The notes under the pieces are model-generated. The model did no database searches. It was not told the origin of the DNA and saw only the letters and a program-made list of their open reading frames with translations. From Dyella_A sp051962475 (lineage in GTDB: Bacteria > Pseudomonadota > Gammaproteobacteria > Xanthomonadales > Rhodanobacteraceae): 64,000 nucleotides of DNA. A program made the translations under genes and the position numbers. Below are positions 25,776 through 34,294 of the stretch, piece by piece (positions within the stretch are counted from its first letter, which is position 1; the number at the start of each line of letters is the position of its first letter). The stretch lies in NCBI RefSeq assembly GCF_051962475.1, contig NZ_JBQCCF010000020.1, positions 95,622 through 159,621 of the forward strand, given 5' to 3'.

Positions 25776-26060
25776 TCAGCTCGCGCTGGCGTCATCGGCC
25801 GCCGCGTCGTCGTCGAAGCCGGTATAGCCCTCGGGGAACACTGGGGTGCCGTCTTCCTCCAGCCCGAGCAAGTCGGCAAGCGCCTTCGCCGCCGCAGCCT
25901 CGGCGACGTCCTGCTCGCGGAAGCTGCGGTTCTCGCAGATCGCGAAGTAGCTGGGAAAGCCGCCCGCGAGCGGCGTCACCGCGAGCCACGCGGTGTAGCG
26001 CGAGCCTTCGCGCGTCGCGCCGGAGCGGACGTGGTGACGATCGAGGGTGCGCTCGGCCAT
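25776..26060 (-). CDS. hypothetical protein, 94 aa
   Basis: The start ATG at 26058-26060 has GGAG eight bases upstream. The protein (MAERTLDRHHVRSGATREG) has a beta-rich middle (SRYTAWLAVTPLAGGFPSYF, AICENRSFREQ) and an acidic Ala/Asp-rich tail. No family was recognised. It converges on the acidic DUF6630-like gene and is divergent from the amidohydrolase gene. A small regulator or binding protein is possible but not shown. Confidence 0.65.
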   Translation of the reverse strand: MAERTLDRHHVRSGATREGSRYTAWLAVTPLAGGFPSYFAICENRSFREQDVAEAAAAKALADLLGLEEDGTPVFPEGYTGFDDDAAADDASAS

Positions 26061-26238
26061 GGGCGGTCTCCACAGTGGGGCGCGCAGTGTAGCGTGGGTC
26101 CCGTCGGCGCTTTCCGCAGAGCGCTGCGTTCCCGCTGAGGCCGCCGGCGGCGCGGTCGGATGGGGGCTGCAAAAGTCGCCATGCGCGGCAGCGCGGCCGC
26201 CGGTAGAGTCGCCGGGTCCTTCCCGTCTGGAGTCGCCG

Positions 26239-27576
26239 ATGACCGTTCGCCTGCCGTCCCTCCGCCGCGCGCTGTGCGCTGCGCTGTCGTTCGCCCTCGC
26301 CGGGGCAAGCCTTGCCCAGGACGCGCCCGCCGCGGCGCCGGCAGTCACCGCGGTGAAGGCCGCCCACTGGATCGACGCCGAGTCCGGCCGCGTGCGCGGT
26401 CCGGTGGTGGTGATCGTCCGCGGCGAGCGCATCGCCGAGGTGCGCGACGGTGAGGCGGCGCCGGCCGGGGCGAGGTTGATCGACCTGGGCGACGCCACCT
26501 TGCTGCCCGGCCTGATCGACGTGCACGTGCACCTCACCTCCGACCCCACCACCGGCACCGGCAACTACTACCAGGACGCGCTGACCCTGGGCGTGGTCGA
26601 TGACGCGGTGATCGCACCGACGCTCGCCAAGCGCACGCTCGATGCCGGCTTCACCACCGTGCGCAACGTGGGCGCGCCGGGCTACGTGGACGTGGCCCTG
26701 CGCAACGCGATCGACCGCGGGCTGATCTCCGGCCCGCGCATGCTGGTGGCCACGGTGCCGATCGGCTCCACCGGCGGCCACGCGGACGACGACACTGGCT
26801 TTTCGTCGGACATCACCTTCGCCGGCCCCAGCGGCGTGGCCGACGGCGTCGACGCGGTGCGCGCCCGCGTGCGCGAGGACGTCAAGCGCGGCGCCGACGT
26901 AATCAAGTTCATGGCCAGCGCCGGCGTGCTCAGCAACGAGACCTCGGTGGGCGCGCCGCAGTACAGCCAGGCGGAAATGGACGCGATCGTCGAGGAGGCG
27001 CACCGCTGGGGCAAGAAGGTGGCCGCGCACGCGCACGGCGCCGAGGCGATCAACATGGCGATCCGCGCCGGGGTGGATTCGGTCGAGCACTGCAGCTTCA
27101 TCGACGCCGAGGGCTTGAAGCTGGCCAAGGCGCGCGGCACCTACCTCGACTTCGACGTCTACAACGACGACTACATCCTCGCCGAGTACGCCAAGCTCGG
27201 CACGCCGCCGGCGCAGATCGCCAAGGAGAAGCTGGTAGGCCGCACCCAGCGCGAGAACTTCCGCAAGGCAGTGCAGGCCGGCGAGAAGATGGCCTTCGCC
27301 ACCGACGCGGGCGTCTATCCGCACGGCTGGAATGCCCGGCAGTTTGCCAAGATGGTCGAGTGGGGCATGACGCCGATGCAGGCGATCCAGTCCGCCACCT
27401 GGAATGCTGCCGACCTGCTCGGCTGGCGCGACCGCGTGGGCGCGATCAAGCCGGGCCTGTACGCCGATCTCGTGGCGGTGAAGGGCGATCCGCTCAAGGA
27501 CATCCGCACGCTCGAGCACGTCGACTTCGTGATGAAGGGCGGCCATGTCGACAAGGCCGACGGCATGGCGCGCTGA
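26239..27576 (+). CDS. exported amidohydrolase (imidazolonepropionase/Xaa-Pro dipeptidase-like)
   Basis: A 445-residue metal-dependent hydrolase with a signal peptide (about 1-29, ending ASLAQ). The metal site is the HxH of IDVHVHLTS, the bridging Lys is in DVIKFMASAG, two further His are in AAHAHGAEA and SVEHCSFID, and the catalytic Asp is in AFATDAGVYPHG. This is the periplasmic amidohydrolase group annotated as Xaa-Pro dipeptidases. ATG 26239 has TGGAG at 26228-26232. Upstream 26061-26238 shows no other gene. Confidence 0.92.
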   Translation: MTVRLPSLRRALCAALSFALAGASLAQDAPAAAPAVTAVKAAHWIDAESGRVRGPVVVIVRGERIAEVRDGEAAPAGARLIDLGDATLLPGLIDVHVHLTSDPTTGTGNYYQDALTLGVVDDAVIAPTLAKRTLDAGFTTVRNVGAPGYVDVALRNAIDRGLISGPRMLVATVPIGSTGGHADDDTGFSSDITFAGPSGVADGVDAVRARVREDVKRGADVIKFMASAGVLSNETSVGAPQYSQAEMDAIVEEAHRWGKKVAAHAHGAEAINMAIRAGVDSVEHCSFIDAEGLKLAKARGTYLDFDVYNDDYILAEYAKLGTPPAQIAKEKLVGRTQRENFRKAVQAGEKMAFATDAGVYPHGWNARQFAKMVEWGMTPMQAIQSATWNAADLLGWRDRVGAIKPGLYADLVAVKGDPLKDIRTLEHVDFVMKGGHVDKADGMAR

Positions 27577-27739
27577 GGGCTTTGCGCATGGCTGGCATCC
27601 GCGCCGGCCATGCGCCTAAATCCGCACGAAGCTGCGAACGTGCGTCACGCTTGACCGCGATCAAGGCTGGCAGCCCGTGGCCCGCCAATCCTCCGCGCAA
27701 CGTCGCCGCAAGGCGCGGCACGATGCCGGAGGAATCCCC

Positions 27740-29125
27740 ATGGATGTCTTGCCGTTGTTCCGATGGACGCCTGCCCGTCGCGCCGGAGTCGGCGCAACGC
27801 TGATCGCACTGAGCACGTTGAGCCTGGCCCTGCTCGCGCGCCGGGTGGATGCGGTGCCCTCGTTCGCACGCCAGACCCAGCTGCCGTGCTCGGCCTGCCA
27901 CGTCGGTGGCTTCGGCCCGCAGCTCACCGCGTTCGGTCGTCAGTTCAAGCTGATGGGCTACACCATGAAAACCGGCAACGGCGCGAACGTGCCGCTGTCG
28001 GCGATGCTGGTGGAGTCGTTCACGCACACCGCCAAGGCGCAGGTCGATCCGCCCGCCGACGGCTTCAGCCGCAACGACAACACCGAGCTGCAGCAGGCCT
28101 CGGTGTTCCTCGCCGGCCGCCTGAGCCAGCACGTGGGTGTGTTCGCCCAGGCCACCTACTCGCAGAACGGCGGTCTGCTCGGCTGGGACAACCTGGACCT
28201 GCGCTACGCCAACAGCTTCAACGCCGGCAAGCACAACGCGATCTGGGGCGTCTCGCTCAACAACAACCCCACGGTCACCGATGTATTCAACACCGCGCCG
28301 GCGTGGCAGTACCCGTACATGGCCGCCGACCTCGCGCCCGGTGCCCCGGCGATGCCGATGCTGTTTGGCGGCCTGGGTGGCCAGGTGATCGGTGCCAACG
28401 CCTATCTGCAGCTCGACGGCACCTGGTACGGCGAAGTGGGCGCCTATCGCTCGCTGTCGCCGGCCTTCCTGCGCAAGGTCAACGCCGACTTCGATGGCCG
28501 CCTCGCTTCTACCGCACCGTACGCACGCCTGTCGCGCACCTGGAACCTGACCGCGGGCGATCTGGAAGTGGGCGGGTTCTACCTCCATGCCCGACGTGGC
28601 CTGCCGGGTGCCAATGCCGCCGGTCAGGCGGTGGCGCTGCTGGGGCCGTCCGATCGCTTCGACGATCTCGGCGTGGACACCAGCTACCAGCGAGCCTTTG
28701 GCAGCGACCACCTGGTCACCGTCAATGCCCTGTATGTCGACGAGCGCCAGAAGCTGGACGCGACCTACGCCTCGGGCGGTTCAAGCAACCTCAACGGTCG
28801 CCTCGACGCGCTCAACCTGGATGGCAGCTACTGGTACCGCAATACCTGGGGCGCCACGCTGGACCTGTTCGCCGACAACGGCCGCAGCGATGCGACGCTC
28901 TACGGAGACGCGGGCAAGCCGGACACCCGCGGCGCCACGATCGAGGCCGATTGGAATCCGTTCGGCCAGTCCAACTCGTGGGAGGAGCCCTGGGCCAACG
29001 TGCGCGTGGGCCTGCAGTACACCTTCTACAGCCGCTTTGCCGGCCGCGTGCACAACGTGGATGGCGCCGGCCGCAGCGCCAGCGACAACAACACGACCTT
29101 CCTCTACCTGTGGCTGGCGATCTGA
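27740..29125 (+). CDS. single-haem c-type cytochrome fused to an outer-membrane barrel-like domain
   Basis: A 461-residue exported protein. A signal peptide/anchor (about 13-38) is followed at once by one CxxCH haem site, CSACH, in RQTQLPCSACHVGGFGPQLT. The remaining roughly 390 residues are alternating polar/hydrophobic strands with aromatic girdle residues, e.g. VFAQATYSQNGGLLGWDNLD, DGTWYGEVGAYRSL and NVRVGLQYTFYSRF, typical of a beta-barrel porin. ATG 27740 has GGAGGA at 27728-27733. One chain that is both haem protein and barrel suggests electron transfer across the outer membrane, an inference. The C-terminus is LYLWLAI rather than a final aromatic. Confidence 0.75.
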   Translation: MDVLPLFRWTPARRAGVGATLIALSTLSLALLARRVDAVPSFARQTQLPCSACHVGGFGPQLTAFGRQFKLMGYTMKTGNGANVPLSAMLVESFTHTAKAQVDPPADGFSRNDNTELQQASVFLAGRLSQHVGVFAQATYSQNGGLLGWDNLDLRYANSFNAGKHNAIWGVSLNNNPTVTDVFNTAPAWQYPYMAADLAPGAPAMPMLFGGLGGQVIGANAYLQLDGTWYGEVGAYRSLSPAFLRKVNADFDGRLASTAPYARLSRTWNLTAGDLEVGGFYLHARRGLPGANAAGQAVALLGPSDRFDDLGVDTSYQRAFGSDHLVTVNALYVDERQKLDATYASGGSSNLNGRLDALNLDGSYWYRNTWGATLDLFADNGRSDATLYGDAGKPDTRGATIEADWNPFGQSNSWEEPWANVRVGLQYTFYSRFAGRVHNVDGAGRSASDNNTTFLYLWLAI

Positions 29126-29171
29126 GTCGACGTACCGCCGCTGCCCGCATGCACGGGCGGCGGCGCTGCGC

Positions 29172-29933
29172 TCAATCGAGCGGACTCCAGTCCACCGCCG
29201 GTAGCGCCTCGAAGCCTGGCCGCGCGAACAGGAAGCCCTGAAACAGGCCGATGCCCATGCCTCGCAGCAGGGCGAATTCGGCGGTGGTTTCCACACCCTC
29301 GGCGATCACCTCGATGTTGAGCGCGCGGCACACGCCGAGAATCCCTTGCACGATCGCCTGGCGCACCGGGTCGCTGTCCACCGCGCGCACCAAGGCCATG
29401 TCCAGCTTGATGATGTCCGGCTGGAACTCGGCCAGCAGGTTGAGGCCCGAATAGCCCGCGCCGAAGTCGTCGATGGCGGTCCGGAAGCCCTGCCGCTGGT
29501 ACTCGCGGATGATGCTTTTCAGGTGCTCCTTGTCCACCAGCTCCTCGCTCTCGGTGATTTCGAAGATCAGCTGGCGGGTGGGGAAGTTGAAGCGCCGCGC
29601 TGCCTCCAGCGTGGCGCGGATGCACGTTGCCGCCTGGTACACCGCGTTGGGCAGGAAGTTGATGCTCACGTAGCAGTCGATGCCCAGCCGCGCCGCCAGC
29701 TCCACCGCCTTCACCCGGCAGGACTGGTCGAACACGTAGCGGTTGTCCTCGGTGATCTGGCGCAGGATCGGTGCCGCTCCCGTGCCGTCGCTGCCGCGCA
29801 CCAGCGCCTCGTAGGCGAACACGCGGCGCTCGCGCACGTCGACGATCGGCTGGAACGCCATGGTGAAGGCGAACGGCAAGGACTCGTGCGTCGTGCAGGC
29901 GTTGCAGGGTGGCAGAGGGCGATCGGAAGTCAT
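29172..29933 (-). CDS. EAL domain c-di-GMP phosphodiesterase
   Basis: A 253-residue, single-domain EAL protein. EAL is at residues 42-44 (YEALVRG); the metal and catalytic residues in FEITESEE, DDFGAGYSGLN, KLDMALVR and AEGVET are present, so the enzyme should convert c-di-GMP to pGpG. A short N-terminal tail carries CNAC (residues 10-13), an extra CxxC that may bind metal or sense redox. ATG 29933 is used; a longer frame to 29990 has no better start. It converges on the haem-barrel gene. Confidence 0.9.
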   Translation of the reverse strand: MTSDRPLPPCNACTTHESLPFAFTMAFQPIVDVRERRVFAYEALVRGSDGTGAAPILRQITEDNRYVFDQSCRVKAVELAARLGIDCYVSINFLPNAVYQAATCIRATLEAARRFNFPTRQLIFEITESEELVDKEHLKSIIREYQRQGFRTAIDDFGAGYSGLNLLAEFQPDIIKLDMALVRAVDSDPVRQAIVQGILGVCRALNIEVIAEGVETTAEFALLRGMGIGLFQGFLFARPGFEALPAVDWSPLD

Positions 29934-30076
29934 GACGTCACGGAGCAAGGGATATGGGCGCACGCGCCGATGACCGGCAGTGTGCCGCACGCGGGCCGGC
30001 GTGCGACACGGGGAGTATCGGTCGGCGGCCCTGCGGGCTTAGCATCGGCGTTCCCGCCACGGCCTACGGAGAGCGC

Positions 30077-30451
30077 ATGAAGTTCCTGGTGATGATCTAC
30101 AGCGACGACCAGTTGCTGGGCGAGCTGCCCTCGGGCCAGTTCGACCACATGATGCGCGGTTGCTTCATCCACGCCGACGAGCTCAAGGCCGAGGGCCACC
30201 TGATCGAATCGCAGCAGCTGGAGCACCCGGTCACCGCGCGCTCGGTGCGCGTACGCAACGGCAAGACCACGGTGTTCGACGGTCCGTTTGCCGAGACCAA
30301 GGAATACCTGGCCGGCTTCAACCTGATCGAGGCGGCGGACATGGACGAGGCGGTGCGCATCGCGCAGAGCTTTCCGTGGTCGCGCACCGGCTGCATCGAG
30401 GTGCGCCCGATCCGCGACATGGACGCGGTGCGCGAGCGCGTCGGCGCATAA
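30077..30451 (+). CDS. YCII-related (DGPF) domain protein
   Basis: A 124-residue protein of the DGPF/YCII-related family: MKFLVMIYSDDQLLG at the start and VFDGPFAETKEYLAGF in the middle, with EVRPIRDMD near the end. Members are small ferredoxin-fold proteins often found next to ECF sigma factors; no sigma gene is next to this one. ATG 30077 has GGAGAG just upstream. The biochemical role is unknown. Confidence 0.9.
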   Translation: MKFLVMIYSDDQLLGELPSGQFDHMMRGCFIHADELKAEGHLIESQQLEHPVTARSVRVRNGKTTVFDGPFAETKEYLAGFNLIEAADMDEAVRIAQSFPWSRTGCIEVRPIRDMDAVRERVGA

Positions 30452-30491
30452 GCGAACAGGGTTTGCGCCAGCGGCGCCCGTGCGCCGATAC

Positions 30492-30520
30492 AAAAAAGGC
30501 CGCGTCGAGTCGACGCGGCC
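30492..30520 (-). terminator. intrinsic terminator of the leftward EEP-pncA genes
   Basis: On the minus strand an 11-bp palindromic stem, GGCCGCGTCGA and its complement, is followed by TTTTTT (complement of AAAAAA at 30492-30497). It sits about 110 bp beyond the EEP gene stop at 30627. On the plus strand it may also stop the DGPF gene, without a T-tract. Confidence 0.75.
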
Positions 30521-30626
30521 AAGGGTTTGAACCGACCACTGCCATGGACGGAGCCGGTGTCGGAGGGGGATCCGAAGCGGCCCGCGCACGATAGGCGGGT
30601 GGTGTCTCAGATCCCGGGACGCCAGC

Positions 30627-31487
30627 TCACGGCCGGCTTCCCTTCGGGTCGTTCCAGCGCAGCATGGCCAGCACCGGGAAATGGTCCGACGGATACACCG
30701 CGCCCTCGTGCACGGTGATCGTGTCGGCGCGCATCGCGGTGAAGCCGCGGGTGAGGATCCAGTCGATGCGCTGGTCCGGCGTGCCGGTGAAGTTGTGGAA
30801 GGTCTTGTCCGGGCCGGCGTGCTCCGGCGCGCTGGTGCGCGCATCCGTGAGCAGGCCGGTGAGCAGGGCATGCGCGTGGCTGGCCGGCGAGGTGTTGAAG
30901 TCGCCGGTGAGCACGATCGGCACGTTCTTCGGCAAGGCCTCCAGCCGGTCCAGGATCTCCTTCGCGCCCTTGCTGCGCGCGTCCTCGTCCTGGTCGCGAT
31001 AGGGCAGGTGGGTGTTGAAGAAGTAGAAGCGCCGGCCGTCGGCTTTGCGCTCGAACAACGCCCAAGTGACCATCCGCGGGAACGGGTGCCCCCAGCTGAT
31101 GCTGCCGGGCACGTCGGGCGTATCGGACAGCCAGAAGTTGCCCGACGTGATTACCTTCAGCCGGTCGCTGCGGTAGAACACGCCCATGTGTTCGTCGCCG
31201 TCGCCGCCGCGGCGGCCTTCGCCGAACCAGGCGTAGTGCGGCAGCTTGGCCACCACGTAGTCGCCTTGTTCCTTGTGGAGCTCCTGGGTGCCGAACACGT
31301 CCGGATCGGCGTCGCGCACGGTGCGCACGAACAGCTCGCGGCGGTTCTCCCACACGTTGACGCCATCGGGCGAGGGCGTGCGTACGTTGAAGGTCATCAC
31401 CCGCAGCGGGGCGACCGGGGCGGCGGACGCGGTGAAGGCGAGCGCCAGTGCGAGGGTGGCGAGCAGCCAGCGAAGAGGAGTGCGCAT
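30627..31487 (-). CDS. exported endonuclease/exonuclease/phosphatase family protein
   Basis: A 286-residue EEP-fold phosphohydrolase with a signal peptide (about 1-23, ending ASAA). Motifs in order are VMTFNVRTP, FGTQELHKEQ (catalytic Glu), FFNTHLPYRDQ, LTGDFNTSP, RIDWILTRG and YPSDHFPVLA, the full set of metal and catalytic residues. This exported group is often close to sphingomyelinase/phosphodiesterase-like enzymes; the substrate is open. ATG 31487 has AAGGAG seven bases upstream. It lies 22 bp after the pncA stop in the same direction. Confidence 0.9.
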   Translation of the reverse strand: MRTPLRWLLATLALALAFTASAAPVAPLRVMTFNVRTPSPDGVNVWENRRELFVRTVRDADPDVFGTQELHKEQGDYVVAKLPHYAWFGEGRRGGDGDEHMGVFYRSDRLKVITSGNFWLSDTPDVPGSISWGHPFPRMVTWALFERKADGRRFYFFNTHLPYRDQDEDARSKGAKEILDRLEALPKNVPIVLTGDFNTSPASHAHALLTGLLTDARTSAPEHAGPDKTFHNFTGTPDQRIDWILTRGFTAMRADTITVHEGAVYPSDHFPVLAMLRWNDPKGSRP

Positions 31488-31509
31488 CGGGAAGCTCCTT
31501 GGGGGGAAG

Positions 31510-32160
31510 TCAGTCGAACAGCGCCGCGGGGTCGGCGAGGGCGATGCCCTCACGCGCCAGCGCGGCCTGGGTGGGCGCATCGCCGGCCGGCGTCACCGGT
31601 CGGCACAGGTCCCACAGCACATGGGTGCGAAAGCCCAGCCGCGCGGCGTCCTGCGCGCTCCACAGCACGCACACGTCGCGCGCCAGGCCGCACAGGTACA
31701 CCGCCTCCACGCTGCGCTCGCGCAGCCAGCCGGCCAGCCCGGTGGGTGGGCGCGTGCCGCCCGGGCCGTGGTTTTCCTGGAACGCGCTGTAGGAGTCCAC
31801 GCGCGGATCGCCGCCCTTGCGGATCGTCACGTCCACGCTCGACCAGTCCACCGCCGGGTGCAGCGCGGCGCCCGGCGTGCCTTGCACGCAGTGGTCCGGC
31901 CACAGCGTCTGCGGCTGGCCGTGCAGGTCGATCTGCTCGAACGGGGCGCGGCCGGGGTGCGAGCTGGCGAAGGAAATGTGGCCGGCCGGGTGCCAGTCCT
32001 GCGTGGCCACCACGTGACCGAAGCGGCGCGCGCGCAGCAGCGCGTCGATCGCCGGCACGATCGCGTCGCCCTTGTGGCAGGCCAGCGCGCCGCCGGGCAT
32101 GAAGTCCGGCTGCAGGTCGATCACGATCAGGGCGGCTTGGCGCAGGTCGATACTGGGCAT
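31510..32160 (-). CDS. pncA: nicotinamidase
   Basis: A 216-residue isochorismatase-fold amidase that deaminates nicotinamide to nicotinate in NAD salvage. The catalytic Asp15 is in VIDLQPDFMPGG, the metal site is TQDWHPAGH, and the nucleophile Cys is in GLARDVCVLW with the cis-peptide block before it. WPDHCVQGTPGA is the conserved substrate-side loop. It is followed closely by the EEP gene; pncA is upstream. The start ATG at 32158-32160 is the first in frame with the family start. Confidence 0.93.
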   Translation of the reverse strand: MPSIDLRQAALIVIDLQPDFMPGGALACHKGDAIVPAIDALLRARRFGHVVATQDWHPAGHISFASSHPGRAPFEQIDLHGQPQTLWPDHCVQGTPGAALHPAVDWSSVDVTIRKGGDPRVDSYSAFQENHGPGGTRPPTGLAGWLRERSVEAVYLCGLARDVCVLWSAQDAARLGFRTHVLWDLCRPVTPAGDAPTQAALAREGIALADPAALFD

Positions 32161-32361
32161 GCGGGTCGGGCGTGAGGGGAGGGCGTTCGATGATGCCTCG
32201 TCACCGCCCATCGAGGCGAGTGCGAGAATACGGCCCCCGTGTGGCGCCAATCGCTTGCGATGACGCCGTTCGATGGCGTATCGGCGCCGATGGCAGCGTC
32301 CCGGCCCGGCCACGCGCCCGCTCTGCATCACTCCTTTTTCTGCACAGGCACAGGTCTTTTC

Positions 32362-33084
32362 ATGATCAAGATGATCGGTTTCGACGGCGACGATACGCTC
32401 TGGCACAGCGAGGGCTATTACCAGGCGGCGAGCGCCGCATTCGCCGACATCGTGGGGCGCTACGTCGACCTCGGCGACCGCGGCGTGCACGACGACATGC
32501 TCGCCACCGAGCGGCGCAACCTCGCGCTGTTCGGCTACGGCGCCAAGGGCATGACGCTGTCGATGGTGGAGACCGCCATCGCGGTCACCGACGGGCGCAT
32601 CTCGGCTAAGGACATCCATCGTCTGGTGGAGATCGGCAAGGGCGTGCTGCGCCACCCGGTGGAACTGCTGCCGGGCATCCGTGCCGCGGTGGAGGCGGTG
32701 GGGCGCGAGTTTCCGCTGGTGCTGATCACCAAGGGTGACCTGTTCCATCAAGAGCAGAAGGTGGAGCAGTCGGGGCTGTCGGACCTGTTCCGCCGTATCG
32801 AGATCGTGTCGGAGAAGCACGAGCGCACCTATCGGCGGCTGTTCGAGGAGTTCGCCATCGCGCCGGAGCAGTTCCTGATGGTGGGCAACTCGCTGCGCTC
32901 GGACATCGAGCCGGTGGTGCGCCTGGGCGGCTGGGGCGTGCACGTGCCGTACCACGTGACCTGGAGTCACGAGCTCGATCACGGCCTGGAGCCGGGTCAC
33001 GGGCATGTCGCCACGGTGGAGGCTCCCGAGCAGATTCCGCAGGCGGTTGCCGCGCTCGCAGCTACGGCCGCCGCGGGAGCCTGA
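32362..33084 (+). CDS. HAD family hydrolase
   Basis: A 240-residue haloacid-dehalogenase phosphatase. Motif I is FDGDDTLWHS, motif II is LITKGD (Thr-Lys region) and motif IV is VGNSLRSDIEP. The helical cap (about 20-110) is of the C1 type. DGDDTLW is the form seen in the group of predicted phosphatases often listed as YjjG-like or FMN hydrolase-like. ATG 32362 is used; the upstream extension lacks family sequence. The substrate is unknown. It is divergent from pncA. Confidence 0.9.
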   Translation: MIKMIGFDGDDTLWHSEGYYQAASAAFADIVGRYVDLGDRGVHDDMLATERRNLALFGYGAKGMTLSMVETAIAVTDGRISAKDIHRLVEIGKGVLRHPVELLPGIRAAVEAVGREFPLVLITKGDLFHQEQKVEQSGLSDLFRRIEIVSEKHERTYRRLFEEFAIAPEQFLMVGNSLRSDIEPVVRLGGWGVHVPYHVTWSHELDHGLEPGHGHVATVEAPEQIPQAVAALAATAAAGA

Positions 33085-33258
33085 ACGCGGTTCAGCAGCG
33101 TGAGCGCGCGGGCGCTCTGCGGTCACATCGATGAAGATCGCGCAGCCAAGGTTTTCACGCGTTCGGGCGAGTGTGGTGGGCAGCATGATGTGCAGCGAAT
33201 GCCGGTTCGCTCGGCGCATCTCCCCGCGCTGTTCCCCACTCTACCGAGGAGCTCCCCC

Positions 33259-33714
33259 ATGAGCCGTACCGACCATGACGTGAAGGTTCTCAACGACCTC
33301 ATCGAAACCACCATCGACAGCGCCAACGGCTACGAGGAAGCCGCTAAGGACGCCGAAAACACCCGCTTCGCCGGCACCTTCGCCAGCCGCGCGCAGGAAC
33401 GCTCGCAGGTCACCAGCCAGCTGCAGCGCCAGGTGCGCATGCTCGGCGCCGAGCCGGAGGACGACGGCTCCGTGCTGGCCAAGGCGCATCGCATGTTCGT
33501 CAACCTGCGCAAGTCGCTGAGCTCCGGCGACACCGCGGTGGTCGACGAGGTAGAGCGTGGCGAGGACCACATCAAGGCGAAGTTCGAGGATGCGCTGAAG
33601 GACGACCAGCTGTCGCCGCCGACCCGCTCGGTGATCATGCAGGCCTACGTGTCGGTGAAGACCGGCCACGACCAGATGCGTGATCTCAAGCAGGCTCTGC
33701 ACCACCAGCACTGA
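33259..33714 (+). CDS. PA2169-family four-helix-bundle protein (DUF2383)
   Basis: A 151-residue helical protein. The N-terminal ferritin-like domain reads LNDLIETTIDSANGYEEAAK, with FASRAQERSQVTSQLQRQV and VVDEVERGEDHIKAKFEDAL, the diagnostic PA2169/DUF2383 segments. Glu/His in these helices resemble a di-metal site, but catalysis is not established; members are often stress-induced. ATG 33259 has GAGGAGC nearby. The 174 bp upstream holds no gene I can support. Confidence 0.9.
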   Translation: MSRTDHDVKVLNDLIETTIDSANGYEEAAKDAENTRFAGTFASRAQERSQVTSQLQRQVRMLGAEPEDDGSVLAKAHRMFVNLRKSLSSGDTAVVDEVERGEDHIKAKFEDALKDDQLSPPTRSVIMQAYVSVKTGHDQMRDLKQALHHQH

Positions 33715-33736
33715 CCGAGCGACGCCGGACCGGCGC

Positions 33737-33762
33737 AGCGGCCCCGTTCGAACGGGGCCGCT
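33737..33762. terminator. palindromic hairpin between the DUF2383 and PIN genes
   Basis: AGCGGCCCCGTT and AACGGGGCCGCT pair perfectly over 12 bp with CG between them, so the real loop is TTCGAA. It starts 23 bp after the stop codon and is followed by CTCTCGT; a likely terminator or stability element. Confidence 0.6.
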
Positions 33763-33808
33763 CTCGTATGGGCTACAGTGCGTGCGCTTTTTCCACCGGC
33801 GATGCCGT

Positions 33809-34294
33809 ATGCCTGCTGCAGCCCACGACGGCGTTCCGCGCGTCGTGCTCGACACCAACGTCTGTCTTGACCTCTTCCTGTTCCGCGACGCGGCCTGCGC
33901 GCCGCTGGCCGGAGCGCTGGCCGACGGTCTCGTGCAGGCGGTGGCCGATGCGGCCTGCCGCGAGGAATGGCTGCGCGTGCTGTACTACCCCAGCGTGCCG
34001 ATCCGTCCGGAACAGCGCGCGGAACTGCGCGAGCGTTTCGATGCAGTCATGCTGGCGCTGCCCGAGCGCGCCGTCCCGGCCGACCTCCCGCCGCTGCCCA
34101 CCTGCCGCGATCCGGATGACCAGAAGTTTCTCGAACTGGCGCAGGCCAGCGGCGCGCAGTGGCTGATCAGCAAGGATCGCGACCTGCTCAAGCTCGCCCG
34201 GCGCACCCGCAAGGCCGGCCTGTTCCTGATCCTCAAGCCGGAGCAGTGGTCGCCGGTGCTGATCGGTCGATCGTTCGCGCCTCACATCGCCTAG
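33809..34294 (+). CDS. PIN domain protein (COG1569-like putative toxin)
   Basis: A 161-residue PIN-fold protein. Acidic active-site residues are in VVLDTNVCLDLFL, in REEWLRVL, in CRDPDDQKFLELA and in LISKDRDLLKL; PIN domains are Mg-dependent RNases. This group is annotated as toxin-like (COG1569). No antitoxin gene is next to it: the upstream gene is the four-helix protein and the downstream one is on the other strand. Its stop codon overlaps the sulfotransferase stop tail to tail at CTAG (34291-34294). Confidence 0.82.
   Translation: MPAAAHDGVPRVVLDTNVCLDLFLFRDAACAPLAGALADGLVQAVADAACREEWLRVLYYPSVPIRPEQRAELRERFDAVMLALPERAVPADLPPLPTCRDPDDQKFLELAQASGAQWLISKDRDLLKLARRTRKAGLFLILKPEQWSPVLIGRSFAPHIA

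Noticed and set aside
25792..27546. 584-codon minus-strand frame opposite the amidohydrolase gene
   Set aside because: Shadow frame; its beginning overlaps the real 94-residue minus-strand gene in another frame.
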